This document shows, piece by piece, positions 11,174 through 19,710 of a stretch of 64,000 nucleotides of DNA. The notes beneath the pieces are model-generated. The model made no database searches. It was not told the origin of the DNA and worked only from the letters and a program-made list of their open reading frames with translations. Origin of the DNA: Acetobacter oryzifermentans (GTDB taxonomy: Bacteria > Pseudomonadota > Alphaproteobacteria > Acetobacterales > Acetobacteraceae); assembly GCF_001628715.1 (NCBI RefSeq), contig NZ_CP011120.1, positions 124,001 through 188,000 of the forward strand, written 5' to 3'. The stretch's first letter is position 1. Every line of letters begins with the position of its first letter. The position numbers and the translations under genes were made by a program.

Positions 11174-11860
11174 TTGTTTAAAAGACGTAAGCCCGAAGAT
11201 AATCGGCCATCTGAGCAGTCCGGTTCCGCCAGTCAGGCGGGCGCGCAGCGTTCCGCTGGCGGGTTTGGTTCCATTTTTTCTTCTAATCCAGCGGGAACGC
11301 CAGCAAAACCTGCGCCCCGCCCTGATACAGTAAAGGAGACCTCATCCATGGGTCGTGCGCCTCTTCCTTCCGGTTCCCCTCTTCCTTCCGGTGCGGGCTT
11401 GCCGCCATTTCCTGGTGCGACCGCAGCGCGTGGTATGCCGCAGCAACCTCAGCAGCCTAAAAAGGATGAGCCGGAACAGCGCACCTTGGTGGTTGGGCGT
11501 GGCATTAGCGTGCAGGGAACCGTGCAGGATGCAGAACGCCTTGTGGTTGAAGGTACTGTTGAATCCAGCATGATTACAGCCAAGGAACTGGTGGTTAAGC
11601 CCGGTGGCCTATTCCGCGGTGGTGTGGAAGTGGAAAATGCAGAAATTGCAGGCACCGTTGATGGCACGCTGACGGCGCGTGGTAGCCTGACATTGCAGGG
11701 TAGTGGCCGTTTGTTGGGTAAGGCTGCCTGCCATCGTCTGAAGGTTGAAGATGGCGGCCAGATTACTGGTCAGCTGGAAATGCTGAGCGGTGATTCCGCT
11801 TCCAAGCCAGCTTCTGCAACGCCGGCTCCAGAAAAGCCCGCAGCAGCAGCCGAAGGCTGA
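11174..11860 (+). CDS. Bactofilin-type polymer-forming cytoskeletal protein
   Basis: Bactofilins assemble spontaneously into membrane-associated filaments. About 228 residues: a basic start (FKRRKPEDN), a long Pro/Ala/Gly-rich linker, then a right-handed beta-helix (about residues 105-205) with repeats such as VQGTVQDAERLVVEGTVESS and GGVEVENAEIAGTVDGTLTA, then a Pro/Ala tail. I chose the TTG at 11174 because GGCGGGGGA (11160-11168) lies just upstream; the ATG-like start 57 bases earlier adds unconserved-looking residues. A strong hairpin follows the stop. Confidence 0.87.
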   Translation: MFKRRKPEDNRPSEQSGSASQAGAQRSAGGFGSIFSSNPAGTPAKPAPRPDTVKETSSMGRAPLPSGSPLPSGAGLPPFPGATAARGMPQQPQQPKKDEPEQRTLVVGRGISVQGTVQDAERLVVEGTVESSMITAKELVVKPGGLFRGGVEVENAEIAGTVDGTLTARGSLTLQGSGRLLGKAACHRLKVEDGGQITGQLEMLSGDSASKPASATPAPEKPAAAAEG

Positions 11861-11881
11861 TATTACAACGCCCCTGACTTG

Positions 11882-11925
11882 CCCCTGAAGGCCGGTTGTA
11901 TAAGGCCTTCAGGGGATAGGGTTTA
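11882..11925. terminator. Terminator between bactofilin and gcrA
   Basis: Perfect 12-bp arms CCCCTGAAGGCC (11882-11893) and GGCCTTCAGGGG (11904-11915) with a 10-nt loop; T-rich sequence follows. It lies between convergent genes and could serve both. Confidence 0.8.
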
Positions 11926-11945
11926 TTATTTTAGAAAAACAAGGT

Positions 11946-12551
11946 TTAGGCGACGTTATCGCGCCTGTCACGCAGCCTTACATAGGCAATTTGCGCATGT
12001 TCCTCACAATACGGTTTGCCCGGTATTGGGGTGGCGCCACAAAAATGGAAGCCCGGCGTGCCGGGGTCTCCGATCGGCCAGCAGCAAGATGGGCCGCGGC
12101 GCTTTTGGGGTTCTGGATCAGAAATGCTGCGCAAAGGGGCCTTGGGCTTGCTTTTGCTGGAAGCCGCAGACTTTTCCTTTTTTGCAGGTTTTTCTTCTGC
12201 CACAGGGGCGGCAGTTGCAGCAGGTGGAGTTGAACGGGCAGGCGTAGGCGGTGTGGCTGTCTGTTTTTCTGTTTCACCTACCGGGGCTGCTTCGGCCTGT
12301 TTTACAGGCTGGGCAGGCGTTGCCGTTTGTGCCGTAGCAGGAGTGGCTGCTGCCGGGGTTTCAGCTTTCTCTGCTGTTTTGGGTTTGGCATTGCGCCGAA
12401 TGGGGGATGGCCGTGGTGGCAATCCCAAACGATGCGCCTTTCCGACAACCGCATTTTTGGTGATGGAAAGACGCCTACCAATTTCTGCCGTTGAAAGACC
12501 TTCCGCCCATAATGCCTTGAGCTGGGCGATAATTTCTTCGGTCCACTCCAT
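11946..12551 (-). CDS. gcrA: GcrA cell-cycle regulator
   Basis: Alphaproteobacterial sigma70 cofactor that activates cell-cycle promoters, often at CcrM-methylated GANTC sites. The 201-residue protein begins MEWTEEIIAQLKALWAEGLS and has the N-terminal HTH with AEIGRRLSITKNAVVGKAHR. A long Ala/Pro/Lys-rich linker (about 55-145) follows, then the conserved C-terminal domain with CCWPIGDPGTPGFHFCG and PYCEEH. An AAGGTGG box precedes the ATG. The linker is longer than in Caulobacter GcrA. Confidence 0.95.
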   Translation of the reverse strand: MEWTEEIIAQLKALWAEGLSTAEIGRRLSITKNAVVGKAHRLGLPPRPSPIRRNAKPKTAEKAETPAAATPATAQTATPAQPVKQAEAAPVGETEKQTATPPTPARSTPPAATAAPVAEEKPAKKEKSAASSKSKPKAPLRSISDPEPQKRRGPSCCWPIGDPGTPGFHFCGATPIPGKPYCEEHAQIAYVRLRDRRDNVA

Positions 12552-12698
12552 TTACGGCCACCTTACTATAAATATTGCATCGTTCGCGGGTAAAATACCA
12601 CGCTTTCAGTCGCGGATATATTACGGTGATGCCCGTTTCATCTCAAGAAGAAAGCCTGCAAGACAGGATACACCACAAGAATAAGTTGGGTATGGGGG

Positions 12699-14180
12699 TT
12701 AATCCGGCTTGCTTGGGATATCTGATGTTCCCAGTAAATCATCTGTCAGCGTGATGGAAGATTGTGTGGGTGGAACAGGATGAATGGGTTTATGGCTAAA
12801 AGTTTTCCAGCCCACAAACAGGATGATGGCCAAGATAGGAATACAGGCTACAGAGAATGATCCTGTTGGGTAATCAAACGCCATAAGCACAATGATGCTG
12901 CAAAAAAACAAAATAGTTGCCCAAGATGTAAAGGGTGCGCCTGGCATGGCAAATCCGGTGGGGGCAATACGGCCAGCATTAATGGCTTGCCGCAGCTTGA
13001 TCTGGCTAAGCAGGATAAAGCACCAGGTGCTGATAATACCCAGAGAGGCCAGATTAAGAACAATTTCAAAGATTTGCGAAGGCAGCAGATAGTTCAGAAA
13101 AACGCCAACAAGGTAAATGCCCACGGTTGTCAAAATGGCGGCCGAAGGAACGGATTGCTTGCTCATATGCGTCAGATAACGCGGGGCGGAGCCATTAAGT
13201 GCCAGAGCGCGTAAAACGCGGCCCGTGGAATACAAGCCAGAGTTCAAGCTGGAAAGTGCTGCCGTAAGCACCACAATATTCATAATGGTATCCACGCCCG
13301 ATATACCCAGATGTGAGAAAAATGTTACAAATGGGCTGGTGCCAGCCTGATAGGCAGACCAAGGCAGCAGAAGAACCAGCAGAGTAACAGTGCCAACATA
13401 AAAAATGGCAATGCGCCACATTACGTTATTGATGGCGGTGGGTAGAACGGTGCGTACATCTTGGCATTCACCAGCGGCAGTGCCGATCATTTCTATGCCT
13501 GAATAGGCAAAAATCACCCCTTGCGTGAGTGCTAACGCAGGCAGAATGCCATGGGGAAACCAGCCGCCATGCTGTGTAATCAGGTTCAAGCCTGTTGTGT
13601 GGTGATCTACTGGCACACGTAGGCCCAAAATGGCACTTCCGATCACAAGAAAGAGAACCAGAGCGACAATTTTGATAAGGGAAAACCAGAACTCCATTTC
13701 CCCAAACCATTTCACGCCAATCAGGTTCATGCCGGTTATGAGCAAGAGCGCCAGCATGGCAAATACCCATTGGGGCATGTGCGCAAAAGTTCCCCAGAAA
13801 TGCATGTAAAGTGCTACGGCGGTGATATCGACAATGCCTGTCATGGCCCAGTTGAAAAAAGACATGGCGCCAGCAATGTAAGACGCCTTGGGGCCCAGGA
13901 ATTCTAAAGTATAGGAAACAAAGCTGCCGCTGGTGGGGCGATACATAACCAACTCACCCAAAGCGCGCAGCATCAGAAAACAAAAAATCCCGCACACCAG
14001 ATAAATAAGAGCTAATGAAGGCCCCACAGCCTGCAAGCGTCCACCTGCGCCTAAAAACAGGCCAGTACCAATAGCGCCACCAATGGAGATCATCTGGATC
14101 TGCCGTTTGTTAAGGGCGCGGTGATAACCTTCTGATGTATGTGATGGTGTTGCGTGCGGAGTAGATGTTTTGTCTGGCAT
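12699..14180 (-). CDS. AAT-family amino-acid permease (APC superfamily)
   Basis: Inner-membrane proton-coupled amino-acid importer. The 493-residue protein has a short hydrophilic N-terminus, then about 12 hydrophobic helices. Family signatures are LNKRQIQMISIGGAIGTGLFLGAG in the first helix region and GELVMYRPTSGSFVSYT after helix 2. It is closest in style to the GabP/AnsP/CycA group, but the substrate is not determinable here. A near-perfect dyad lies just upstream of the start. It is on the same strand as cysTWA but separated by 170 bases. Confidence 0.88.
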   Translation of the reverse strand: MPDKTSTPHATPSHTSEGYHRALNKRQIQMISIGGAIGTGLFLGAGGRLQAVGPSLALIYLVCGIFCFLMLRALGELVMYRPTSGSFVSYTLEFLGPKASYIAGAMSFFNWAMTGIVDITAVALYMHFWGTFAHMPQWVFAMLALLLITGMNLIGVKWFGEMEFWFSLIKIVALVLFLVIGSAILGLRVPVDHHTTGLNLITQHGGWFPHGILPALALTQGVIFAYSGIEMIGTAAGECQDVRTVLPTAINNVMWRIAIFYVGTVTLLVLLLPWSAYQAGTSPFVTFFSHLGISGVDTIMNIVVLTAALSSLNSGLYSTGRVLRALALNGSAPRYLTHMSKQSVPSAAILTTVGIYLVGVFLNYLLPSQIFEIVLNLASLGIISTWCFILLSQIKLRQAINAGRIAPTGFAMPGAPFTSWATILFFCSIIVLMAFDYPTGSFSVACIPILAIILFVGWKTFSHKPIHPVPPTQSSITLTDDLLGTSDIPSKPD

Positions 14181-14203
14181 ACAAACATTCCATGCAGATA
14201 GAA

Positions 14204-14239
14204 ATTCTGTATTTTCACAATAAATTGAAAATACAGAAT
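14204..14239. promoter_or_regulatory. 14-bp perfect inverted repeat upstream of the permease
   Basis: ATTCTGTATTTTCA (14204-14217) and TGAAAATACAGAAT (14226-14239) are exact inverted copies spaced by 8 bases, ending 24 bases before the permease ATG. No T run follows in the direction of transcription, so an operator or leader hairpin is likelier than a terminator. A further CAGAA half-site lies at about 14249. Confidence 0.65.
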
Positions 14240-14350
14240 CAATTTATACAGAAATGCAAAAGGTTATCTAAGTTCTTGCATATCAACCGTTATTTTAACG
14301 CAACATATAAAATAAGTGCTGTCAATCCAGCTTGTGGGTAGAGCTTGATC

Positions 14351-15388
14351 TTACAGAAGGTTTGAGAAGATTTTGCCGTGTGAAATGCCCAACCCGAACT
14401 GTTCACCTTCAGAAATTTCTGTTGGCATTGGTGTTGTAATATCAAGTGTTCTTTCGGTGGTCTGCACGGTATAATGATACAGCCCATTGGGGTTGCGGCT
14501 ACGAGAAAGGATGCGAGCAGCACCTTGGCCGCTTATAAACTGCACATCGCAGGGGCGGATAAATACGGTTGTTTTTCCGTTTTTTGCAGTTACCGGAAAT
14601 GGCAGAGTATCTGTATCTTCAGGGATAAACTCTCCCTCGCGTATTTTTCCTGCAAATTCGAGTGTTTCCCCTAGAAACTGCATGACAAACGGTGTTTGCG
14701 GAGAGGTATTCAGGGTGTCAGCGTCAGCATCTTGCACAATACGGCCATCCTGCATAACCACAAGTCTATCAGCGATATCCAAGGCCTCTTCATGATCATG
14801 CGTAACCAGAATAGTTGTAAGCCCCAGCTTATCATGGAGTTCTCGTAACCATCGGCGGATGGTACGGCGTACAATCGGGTCTAACGCTCCAAAGGGTTCA
14901 TCTAACAAAAGCAGCTTGGGTTCTGTTGCAAGGGCGCGCGCCAGAGCAACACGTTGCCGCTGTCCACCAGAAAGTTGATCTGAGCGGGCATCCGCCAAAT
15001 GCGGGAGCTGTATAAGTTCAAGCAAGTCTTGCACGCGGGCCGCAATAGCTGTGCGATCTGGGCGCTGCTTACGTGGCAGAACATCAAGCCCAAAAGAAAT
15101 ATTGCGCGCCACGCTCATATGCCTGAACAACGCATAGTTCTGGAAAACAAAGCCAGTTTTGCGTTTTGGAAGATCAGAATGACCAATGGGGAGGTTATCA
15201 ATTAGCAACTGCCCTTCATATACCGGAGACAGGCCACCAATAGCGCGTAGTAAAGATGTTTTGCCTGCGCCAGAAGGGCCAACCAATGCAATAAAGGCGC
15301 CGTCTTCAACTGTCAGATTGATATTATCCAAAATCTTACGGGTGGAACCAGGAGCATATTGAGTAAAAGAGTGCAGGTTAACGCTCAT
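14351..15388 (-). CDS. cysA: Sulfate/thiosulfate ABC transporter ATP-binding protein
   Basis: Energises sulfate import from the cytosolic face. The 345-residue protein shows Walker A GPSGAGKTS, signature LSGGQRQRVALARAL, Walker B LLLLDEPFGALD and the switch His in VTHDHEEA. A C-terminal TOBE-like regulatory domain follows from about residue 240. Its ATG overlaps the cysW stop (ATGA), so cysT-cysW-cysA are one translationally coupled operon. The paired sulfate-binding protein is encoded divergently at 19711. Confidence 0.93.
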   Translation of the reverse strand: MSVNLHSFTQYAPGSTRKILDNINLTVEDGAFIALVGPSGAGKTSLLRAIGGLSPVYEGQLLIDNLPIGHSDLPKRKTGFVFQNYALFRHMSVARNISFGLDVLPRKQRPDRTAIAARVQDLLELIQLPHLADARSDQLSGGQRQRVALARALATEPKLLLLDEPFGALDPIVRRTIRRWLRELHDKLGLTTILVTHDHEEALDIADRLVVMQDGRIVQDADADTLNTSPQTPFVMQFLGETLEFAGKIREGEFIPEDTDTLPFPVTAKNGKTTVFIRPCDVQFISGQGAARILSRSRNPNGLYHYTVQTTERTLDITTPMPTEISEGEQFGLGISHGKIFSNLL

Positions 15389-16203
15389 GAAGGCTGTTTC
15401 CTAAAAGAATGCTCAAATATTGTGCGAAGCAAAACTGTGCTCATGGCACACAAGGCCAGAAGTGCCGCCATGCTGAAGGCGGCTACGGTTTGATATCCAT
15501 TGTAAAGTGTTTCGATATGTAAGGGCATGGTTTCTGTAACACCTGGGATATGGCCTGAAACAACGGAAACAGCACCAAATTCACCAATGGCGCGGGCGGT
15601 AGTAAGCAGGATGCCAGAAAGCAGGGCCCAGCGTGCATCTGGCAGGGTGACTTGCCACAAGGTTTGCCAGAAATTTGCACCCAGCAAAAATGCGGCTTCT
15701 TCTGCATCGCGGCCTTGCTGTTCCATATAGGGCATAAGAGTACGCGTGACGTAAGGAAACGTTACAAACAGGGTGGCCAGCACGATGCCGGGCACGGCAA
15801 AGGCAATTTGCATATTATGGGCAGCTAACCAATTACCCCACCAACCTTCCTGCCCAAACAACAATAGCCATATGAGGCCGGCAATGACGGGGGATACACT
15901 GATAGGAAGTTCTATCAACATGATGAGAAAGCGTTTGCCTACAAAAGAATATTTTGTCAGGCACCAAGCTGCCGCAATGCCGCCAAGTGTGTTTGTTACG
16001 GTCACAATTACGGTAACAAACACGGTTAACCGAATAGCAGAGAGGGCATCCGGTTCCAGCAAGGCAGACAGGGCGGCATGAAACCCTTGCCTGAGTGCTT
16101 CTGTAAAAATGAGCACAAGTGGCAGCAGAAGCATCAGCAGCACAACAGCGTAACTGCACCCGCAAAGAATAAAGCGGTTTATGGAAAAGCGTGCGGTTGT
16201 CAT
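15385..16203 (-). CDS. cysW: Sulfate ABC transporter permease CysW
   Basis: Inner-membrane channel subunit of the sulfate importer. About 272 residues with six predicted helices and the EAA loop EEAAFLLGANFWQTLWQVTLPDARWALLSG, followed by ARAIGEFGAVSVVSGHIPG, typical of CysW. A longer frame reaches 16269 but the ATG at 16203 overlaps the cysT stop in an ATGA, the usual coupling, and gives a normal N-terminus (MTTARFSINRFI). Confidence 0.92.
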   Translation of the reverse strand: MTTARFSINRFILCGCSYAVVLLMLLLPLVLIFTEALRQGFHAALSALLEPDALSAIRLTVFVTVIVTVTNTLGGIAAAWCLTKYSFVGKRFLIMLIELPISVSPVIAGLIWLLLFGQEGWWGNWLAAHNMQIAFAVPGIVLATLFVTFPYVTRTLMPYMEQQGRDAEEAAFLLGANFWQTLWQVTLPDARWALLSGILLTTARAIGEFGAVSVVSGHIPGVTETMPLHIETLYNGYQTVAAFSMAALLALCAMSTVLLRTIFEHSFRKQPS

Positions 16204-17045
16204 TTTACCTCTTCCATAACAAGTCCGCGTGAAACACGTAGGCGTAAGAAACTCACACCTCCCAAGCAAACCAAAGCGGTGAGTAGAAGCAGAACAGCAA
16301 TAGTTGTTGCGCCAGAATAATCGAATTCCTGTAGACGCATTACAATGAGCAGGGGGGCGATTTCACTGCGGAAAGGTTGATTGCCTGCAATAAAGATAAC
16401 GGAGCCATATTCACCAATACAGCGCGCAAAGGCCAACCCAAAACCGCTTAATGTTGCAGGAAGAATGGCGGGCAGAATAACACGATAAAATTTCTGAAAA
16501 GGCGTTGCCCCAAGCAAGAAGGCTGCTTCTTCTATCTCTGATGGAAAATTTTGTAATACGGGTTCAATGGTGCGTACCAAAAATGGTAGGCCCACAAACA
16601 TCAGGGCAATAACAATACCAGTTGGTGTAAAAGCCACTTGTAAACCAGCATGTGCTAGCAGCTTTCCCATCCAGCCATTAGGCCCGTACAAAGTTGCAAG
16701 AGTAATGCCAGTTACAGCTGTGGGGATAGCAAAAGGCAGATCAATGCAGGCGTTGATAATTTTATAACCCGGCGGACGAAGCCGCACCAATGTCCACGCC
16801 AACAGAATGCCTAACGGTAAATCAAGCAAAGCTGCAAAAAGCGCACAACCAAAGCTAACACGAAAGGCGGCAAATACCCGGGTATCATGCAGGGTTTGCA
16901 AGATAGCCGTTGTACCATCCTGCCAAGGGCGTACTATAAGGGCCAACAAAGGCAGAATAACAAGCAATCCTACCCATAAAAGCGTGATGCCAAAGGTAAG
17001 CGGAAAGCCGGGTAGAGTATGGCGGCGCAGAAAAAACATGGGCAA
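16200..17045 (-). CDS. cysT: Sulfate ABC transporter permease CysT (CysU)
   Basis: Second membrane channel subunit. 281 residues starting MPMFFLRRHTLPGFPLTFG, with about six helices, the EAA loop EEAAFLLGATPFQKFYRVILPA and the segment ARCIGEYGSVIFIAGN found in CysT. A Met two codons in is an alternative start. It leads the cysTWA operon; the upstream 400 bases hold its promoter. Confidence 0.92.
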   Translation of the reverse strand: MPMFFLRRHTLPGFPLTFGITLLWVGLLVILPLLALIVRPWQDGTTAILQTLHDTRVFAAFRVSFGCALFAALLDLPLGILLAWTLVRLRPPGYKIINACIDLPFAIPTAVTGITLATLYGPNGWMGKLLAHAGLQVAFTPTGIVIALMFVGLPFLVRTIEPVLQNFPSEIEEAAFLLGATPFQKFYRVILPAILPATLSGFGLAFARCIGEYGSVIFIAGNQPFRSEIAPLLIVMRLQEFDYSGATTIAVLLLLTALVCLGGVSFLRLRVSRGLVMEEVK

Positions 17046-17447
17046 GCAGATAAATCCATCGTGGAGGCGCGTTATACATATGATTTGTTTTGAAAATGGA
17101 ATATGCCATGCAGCATACTCTAGGGGTCAAACCATGCTGGGTCTTCAGAGCCTTTCCTTACGCTGAATGTTATTAAAACCTATCCTATCGCAGGAAATAA
17201 CAAAATACGAAAAATATACGTGCTAAGGATTTTCCGCGATTCTTTAGGGGAATGCTCAGTGAGCTAAAAATTTTTCTAAGCAGAGAAATTTTATTAGTGC
17301 ATTGATTAAAAAGAAAAAATTAACATGCAAAATTTTTTGTTGTTAAAAAAAATAACCATTTTTTATGGTTTATTATTGCGTAGTTGTGTGTTTGCACATA
17401 ATGTCTTTTCAAGCTACAACGCGGCAGAATCACAAAGGGTGATATGC
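17046..17447. other. Divergent intergenic region of the sulfate locus
   Basis: AT-rich, no convincing gene. It should carry the promoters of cysTWA (minus) and of the plus-strand leader peptide. A loose inverted GTTATT/AATAAC pair flanks an ATCCTATCGCAGG stretch near 17168-17200 and could be a regulator site, but I cannot name the regulator. Confidence 0.5.
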
Positions 17448-17534
17448 ATGTATCCGGTTTGTTTACGAATGTGCTGTGCGGTTCGATGTCGTGCAGCCAA
17501 GGTGTCTGAAGATACACCTGTTTTCTTTTTCTGA
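17448..17534 (+). CDS. Putative Cys-rich leader peptide of the sulfate locus
   Basis: A 28-residue frame reading MYPVCLRMCCAVRCRAAK and ending in FFF, with four Cys within ten residues (5, 9, 10, 14). AAAGGG lies about 8 bases before the ATG. It sits at the head of the plus-strand sulfate genes, and a hairpin followed by a T-rich tract overlaps its 3' end. This is the layout of a ribosome-mediated attenuator in which scarce Cys-tRNA would stall translation. Cys-containing upstream frames that control sulfur genes are known in mycobacteria; the role here is inference. It is too short to prove coding by itself. Confidence 0.55.
   Translation: MYPVCLRMCCAVRCRAAKVSEDTPVFFF
17500..17531 (+). promoter_or_regulatory. 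Possible attenuator hairpin over the leader-peptide stop
   Basis: AGGTGT (17500-17505) pairs with ACACCT (17514-17519) and is followed by GTTTTCTTTTTC. The stem is only 6 bp. A second GC-rich pair, GCCGG/CCGGC, lies at about 17537-17562 and could form an alternative structure. Confidence 0.4.
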
Positions 17535-17589
17535 TCTGGCCGGATAATCAGTTTGCCGGCTGGGTGTTTCTTTATCCAGAGGCATTAAA

Positions 17590-17799
17590 ATGCTGGAATC
17601 TCAGATTGTCGAAGTAAACGGTACTTTTTTGGGTACTGTTATTTTAGAAGCAGACCGTTCTACGCGTCGTTTTTATGCGGCGCATGAAAGCGTAAAATCT
17701 TTACATAACAGCAGATTTACGCAGGCAGATAATCCAATATTGTCTGTTACATGTGTGTTTCGCCGTGTAGGCCAAGGGCGGGGTGGAATGCGCGCCTAA
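17590..17799 (+). CDS. Small hypothetical protein of the sulfate locus
   Basis: 69 residues starting MLESQIVEVNGTFLGTVILE, with a plausible AGAGG ribosome site 9 bases upstream. No membrane segment, signal or known motif is seen; it looks like a small soluble beta-rich protein with a basic tail (FRRVGQGRG). It lies between the Cys-rich leader and the porin, on the same strand. I do not recognise a family. Its position suggests it is under sulfur control. Confidence 0.6.
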   Translation: MLESQIVEVNGTFLGTVILEADRSTRRFYAAHESVKSLHNSRFTQADNPILSVTCVFRRVGQGRGGMRA

Positions 17800-18016
17800 A
17801 AACAGGTTTTCGTGTATTGCAACAGCCAAGCCTATCTATTGTGTGTATGCAGAAATAAAAACCTTTCCAAACAGTGTTTTATGTTTTGACAGGAAGGGAT
17901 ACTGCAAGCTAAATAGTTCTTGGTTCGAAATAATATACGTAAAATTTTATTCAAGTAAAGTAACAAGTATTTCCCGTGTGGGATAAAAACAACCAAAAGG
18001 TTGTTGGGGGCGCTTA
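17800..18016 (+). other. Intergenic gap before the porin, with a small hairpin
   Basis: About 215 bases, AT-rich, no gene. AACAACC (17988-17994) pairs with GGTTGTT (17999-18005) over a 4-base AAAA loop, 11 bases before the porin ATG. It overlaps where the ribosome site should be and could modulate translation. Confidence 0.4.
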
Positions 18017-19684
18017 ATGACTGGTTCCGTTCGCTCTGGTTTTTTGCTGACAACAGCCATATCTGGTCTGTTTTTTCCATGCGTATTGCATGCAGAAACA
18101 TCGGAGTCTGAAGTTGCAGCCTTGCGGCGTGAAATGGCCATGATGCGCCGTGATATGCAGGGTGAAATTCATCGCTTGCAAATGCGTGTTGCGCGCTATG
18201 AGCATGTTGCGCAGGGTAAGGGAAATACCGCCAAGGTGGCATCTGGTGCTTCGCATCCACATCTTGTGGCGGCTGGGCCAGAAGAGCCCCAGCCAGTATT
18301 TGCAGAAGAACCTTCTCATCCTGTGCATCATGGCCCCCGCACAGGTTCGGAAGCGCATCCTGCTTTGCCGGAAGGCCCAGTTGCTTCTTGGGCGGAGTTT
18401 AAGGCGGCTTCTGCAAAGGAAGAAACGGTCCATATTGGTGGCATTCAAGTTGGTTTTCCAAAAGGACGCCCAACTATTGCTTCGGATGATAAAGCCTACG
18501 CATTTTCCATTGGCTTGTTAGCTCAGGAAGATGTGGGTGGGTTTTTTGGAATGTCTCCACGAAATGGAGAAACCAAAGGGAATTTCAATTCATTAACACA
18601 AAATGCGCGTCGTCTGCGGCTCTATCTTTCATGGCGGTATAAAGACTGGGTTGTGAACGTAACGCCAGATTTTGGGTCCAGCAGTGTTGATGGAACAGTG
18701 GGCTTGTTTGAAGCAAACCTAAACTACACAGGATTGCGGAACACAACGCTTACAGTTGGGTATTTTCAGCCGCGTATGGAAGAAGAAAGTGCGGAGCGTT
18801 CAGGCGCTTTCGAATTTTTGGAACGTCCAACTATTGTGGATCTGGTACGTAACCTTGCTGGTGGTGTGGCACGCTTTAGTGTTGGTGGTGAGCATTACGA
18901 AAAACGCTGGCTTGTTTCGGGCTATTTCACGGGGCAGAAGTTTGGGGATCGCTCCAAGGATACCACAATTGTTGATAGTCAGACAGGCGCAGTTATCCGT
19001 GCAGCGGGTCGTCCTTATGTCTCAAAGGATATAGATGTGCATGTGGGAGCTGGAGCAACTTCTGTATTCAAGGTTAATGAAAATAGCAGTGGACGCCAGT
19101 TGAAATTGTCAGACAACATGGAAGTGCCTTTGGGGGAAACCAGTTTGCTAACATCAGGAGCCCTTACGGATGTTGCGCAAATCTGGGCCGCTGGGCCACA
19201 GTTGGCTTTGCGTTGGAAGCGCTTTTTGCTGAAAGGTGAATATTATCATATTGGCGTACAGCGTGACCATCAGGCGCAAACTGTTCATTTACCGTCTTTG
19301 GGTTTTGATGGTTGGTATGTGGCGGCAAACTATACAATTTTGGGAACACCAAGATCTTATAGTGAGAAAACGGCAGCATTTACTACACCCGGCGTAACGT
19401 ATGACTTTGATCCGGCAACCGGCCACTGGGGCGCGCTGGAAGTTAGCGGGCGTTGGAGTGTAACAGACTTGTACGGTACGGAAAATCAAGGCGGAGCAGG
19501 TATTAACGGAAACCAGCAAACAGTCTGGCAGGGTGGATTTAACTGGTACCCTAATAGGCATATCAAGGTGATGTTGGATTACGCACACTTTATTGTATCA
19601 CGCTCCAAGGGCGTATCTGGTGGCGTTAATCTGTTTGGGCGCGATGGAAATGCAGTTGTTGGCCGCGTGCAGGCGGCATTCTGA
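18017..19684 (+). CDS. OprO/OprP-like outer-membrane porin of the sulfate locus
   Basis: A 555-residue beta-barrel precursor. Signal peptide ends near HAETSE (about residue 26), followed by a short coiled coil (SEVAALRREMAMMRRDMQGE) typical of phosphate-selective-type porins. A variable linker comes next, then a barrel of about 400 residues with alternating aromatic strands, ending VGRVQAAF with a C-terminal Phe. The gene is 26 bases upstream of the sulfate-binding protein, so the natural reading is an anion channel for sulfate entry. Specificity is inferred from the neighbour only. Confidence 0.85.
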   Translation: MTGSVRSGFLLTTAISGLFFPCVLHAETSESEVAALRREMAMMRRDMQGEIHRLQMRVARYEHVAQGKGNTAKVASGASHPHLVAAGPEEPQPVFAEEPSHPVHHGPRTGSEAHPALPEGPVASWAEFKAASAKEETVHIGGIQVGFPKGRPTIASDDKAYAFSIGLLAQEDVGGFFGMSPRNGETKGNFNSLTQNARRLRLYLSWRYKDWVVNVTPDFGSSSVDGTVGLFEANLNYTGLRNTTLTVGYFQPRMEEESAERSGAFEFLERPTIVDLVRNLAGGVARFSVGGEHYEKRWLVSGYFTGQKFGDRSKDTTIVDSQTGAVIRAAGRPYVSKDIDVHVGAGATSVFKVNENSSGRQLKLSDNMEVPLGETSLLTSGALTDVAQIWAAGPQLALRWKRFLLKGEYYHIGVQRDHQAQTVHLPSLGFDGWYVAANYTILGTPRSYSEKTAAFTTPGVTYDFDPATGHWGALEVSGRWSVTDLYGTENQGGAGINGNQQTVWQGGFNWYPNRHIKVMLDYAHFIVSRSKGVSGGVNLFGRDGNAVVGRVQAAF

Positions 19685-19710
19685 AAAACTGGTTTGAAGG
19701 TCTCATAATC

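Noticed and set aside
17046..17240. A second Cys-containing leader before cysT on the minus strand
   Set aside because: A frame with adjacent Cys exists (MTPRVCCMAY) but is long, overlaps cysT and has no ribosome site or attenuator-like hairpin.
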